Origin: Vibrio methylphosphonaticus
GTDB taxonomy: Bacteria; Pseudomonadota; Gammaproteobacteria; Enterobacterales; Vibrionaceae
Direction: 5' to 3'
NCBI RefSeq assembly: GCF_023634655.1
Contig: NZ_JAMKMS010000021.1
Span: forward strand, 1-64,000
Length of the DNA stretch: 64,000 bases
Positions within the stretch are counted from its first letter, which is position 1; each line of letters begins with the position of its first letter. Both the position numbers and the translations under genes were made by a program. Below, piece by piece: positions 63,214-64,000 of the stretch. The notes beneath the pieces are model-generated. The model was not told where the DNA came from, did no database searches, and saw only the letters and a list, made by a program, of their open reading frames with translations.

Positions 63214-63837
63214 TTAGTTTACATGCTTAACCGCATCACGAACTAGCTCGCCTAACTCATCCCACTTTCCTTCATCCATTAGCTTAGTCGGAACCATCCA
63301 AGTTCCACCACAAGCAAGCACAGAAGAGATAGAGAGGTATTCATCTACATTTTTCAAACTTACTCCGCCCGTTGGCATGAAGTTCACAGGGTAAACTGCT
63401 GTCAATGCTTTAAGCATGCCAACACCGCCAGATGGCTCTGCAGGGAAAAATTTCAACGTGCGTAAACCCATTTCCATCGCTTGTTCAACAAGGCTTGGGC
63501 TATTCACGCCAGGTACAATTGCAACACCTTTATCAAGGCAGTACTGAACCGTACGAGGGTTAAATCCTGGGCTAACAATAAAGTCTACACCGGCCTCGAT
63601 TGACGCATCGACTTGCTCGTTGGTTAATACCGTACCTGAACCAATTAACATATCTGGAAATGCACTACGCATCGCTTTAATTGCGTCGATTGCACATTCA
63701 GTACGCAGCGTGATTTCTGCACATGGCATGCCATTTTCTACTAATGCGCGACCAAGTGGGATAGCATCCTCGACATTATTAATAGCGATCACAGGAATAA
63801 CTTTTAAGTCTGCTAACTGTTCATTAAGTGTTTTCAT
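63214..63837 (-). CDS. eda: KDPG/KHG aldolase Eda
   Basis: The 207-residue TIM-barrel class I aldolase has the Eda segments VIPVIAINNVEDAIPLGRALVENGMPCAEITLRTECA (Glu base region, partly quoted here as ALVENGMPCAEITLRT), LIGSGTVLTNEQV, FIVSPGFNP, TLKFFPAEPSGG (Schiff-base Lys in KFFPAE) and FMPTGGVSLKN. It splits KDPG to pyruvate and glyceraldehyde 3-phosphate. It follows the kdgK 3' end by 65 bp and completes the alginate/KDG route. Confidence 0.96.
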   Translation of the reverse strand: MKTLNEQLADLKVIPVIAINNVEDAIPLGRALVENGMPCAEITLRTECAIDAIKAMRSAFPDMLIGSGTVLTNEQVDASIEAGVDFIVSPGFNPRTVQYCLDKGVAIVPGVNSPSLVEQAMEMGLRTLKFFPAEPSGGVGMLKALTAVYPVNFMPTGGVSLKNVDEYLSISSVLACGGTWMVPTKLMDEGKWDELGELVRDAVKHVN

Positions 63838-63858
63838 GAATTTCGTCTCTGGTCTACT

Positions 63859-63896
63859 TTAGGATTTTAACTCGCTCAAGGACGCTAAAATCCTAA
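63859..63896 (-). other. 11-bp intercistronic hairpin between kdgK and eda
   Basis: TTAGGATTTTA (63859-63869) pairs perfectly with TAAAATCCTAA (63886-63896). No T run follows on the minus strand, so it is more likely an RNA-stability or processing hairpin than a terminator. Confidence 0.65.
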
Positions 63897-63902
63897 CAAA
63901 AA

Positions 63903-64000
63903 TTAAAGAAATAGCTCTGGCATTACTTCGTTTGGAATAATCGCACCACGATATTGAATAACGGTACCCGCTACACAATGTCCGGAAAATGCAGCTTCAC
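63903..64000 (-). CDS. kdgK: 2-dehydro-3-deoxygluconokinase KdgK, 3' end (partial)
   Basis: The reading frame enters from the right edge and ends at TAA (63903-63905). The visible tail is EAAFSGHCVAGTVIQYRG followed by AIIPNEVMPELFL. The VIQYxGAIIPxxxMP ending is typical of KdgK, which phosphorylates KDG to KDPG. It lies just upstream of eda on the same strand, so the two form an operon. Only about 32 codons are visible. Confidence 0.8.
   Translation of the reverse strand, partial: EAAFSGHCVAGTVIQYRGAIIPNEVMPELFL

Noticed and set aside
1-64000. CRISPR arrays, prophage, insertion sequences, tRNA or rRNA genes
   Set aside because: No spaced identical repeats, no integrase or transposase frames and no tRNA-like cloverleaf were recognised. 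Reading by eye could miss a degenerate element.

Overview
The window reads as a chromosomal segment of a marine gammaproteobacterium of the Vibrionaceae, most likely a Vibrio. The reasons are the moderate GC content, the gene families (LamB-MalM, NhaD, SstT, a KdgM-type porin, DUF2057, DUF3080, PACE), the many perfect bidirectional hairpin terminators, and an alginate/uronate catabolic block at the right end. I saw no rRNA or tRNA genes, no CRISPR array, no phage genes and no intact insertion sequence. Species cannot be decided from the sequence alone.

Layout. 1-5.2 kb: tail of an unseen gene with a terminator, an Lrp/AsnC regulator divergent from a 603-residue PLP enzyme, a 2OG-Fe(II) oxygenase, and a Crp/Fnr-like regulator followed by an unknown gene. 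5.2-9.4 kb: a lipoprotein, an orphan napGH electron-transfer pair under a perfect FNR box, and a bactofilin whose gene overlaps an M23 peptidase gene by 97 bp. 9.7-12.7 kb: a three-gene MFP/ABC exporter operon. 12.8-20 kb: a carbohydrate block with a KdgM-type porin, a Sel1-repeat protein, lamB-malM and a divergent glycogen debranching enzyme, with MalT-like boxes between. 20.2-26.8 kb: a degenerate GGDEF protein, LysR, an outer-membrane barrel, a PACE efflux protein, DUF2057 and a GDSL esterase. 26.9-34.5 kb: a DASS transporter, an alpha/beta hydrolase plus TetR with twin operators, an AEC carrier, thiM-thiE with an attached nuclease-like gene, and a SPOR protein. 34.6-46 kb: NhaD, a large lipoprotein, an Mpo1-like protein, LysR plus isochorismatase, PdxR divergent from a PNPOx-like flavoprotein, a new 55-residue membrane protein, an acyltransferase, a nitroreductase and a DUF3080 lipoprotein. 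46-51.4 kb: a cold-shock gene with a long leader, LysR, a SnoaL-like protein, catalase with a 32-codon ORF tucked behind it, and a CtlX-like hydrolase. 51.9-58.7 kb: an ABC exporter, a copper-delivery trio (unknown, SCO1, PCuAC), an RsgA-type GTPase and SstT. 58.8-64 kb: an oligoalginate lyase, a sodium/solute symporter, eda and the 3' end of kdgK.

How the genes work together. The right-end block forms a pathway. Unsaturated uronates made by the lyase, or imported by the symporter, become KDG, which KdgK phosphorylates and Eda splits. The lyase and symporter genes each carry a TTGTAnTACAA palindrome, which implies one shared GntR/FadR-type repressor. The KdgM-type porin at 13 kb could be the outer-membrane entry step. 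LamB, MalM and the debranching enzyme serve maltodextrin and glycogen use. The remaining genes are mostly independent housekeeping, stress or regulatory units.

The observations most worth checking are the CxxC micro-ORF behind catalase, the 55-residue membrane protein, the nuclease-like thi-operon gene with an apparent active-site change, the shared operators, the ENGGF-type GGDEF domain, and four perfect 7-8 bp tandem repeats in intergenic DNA.
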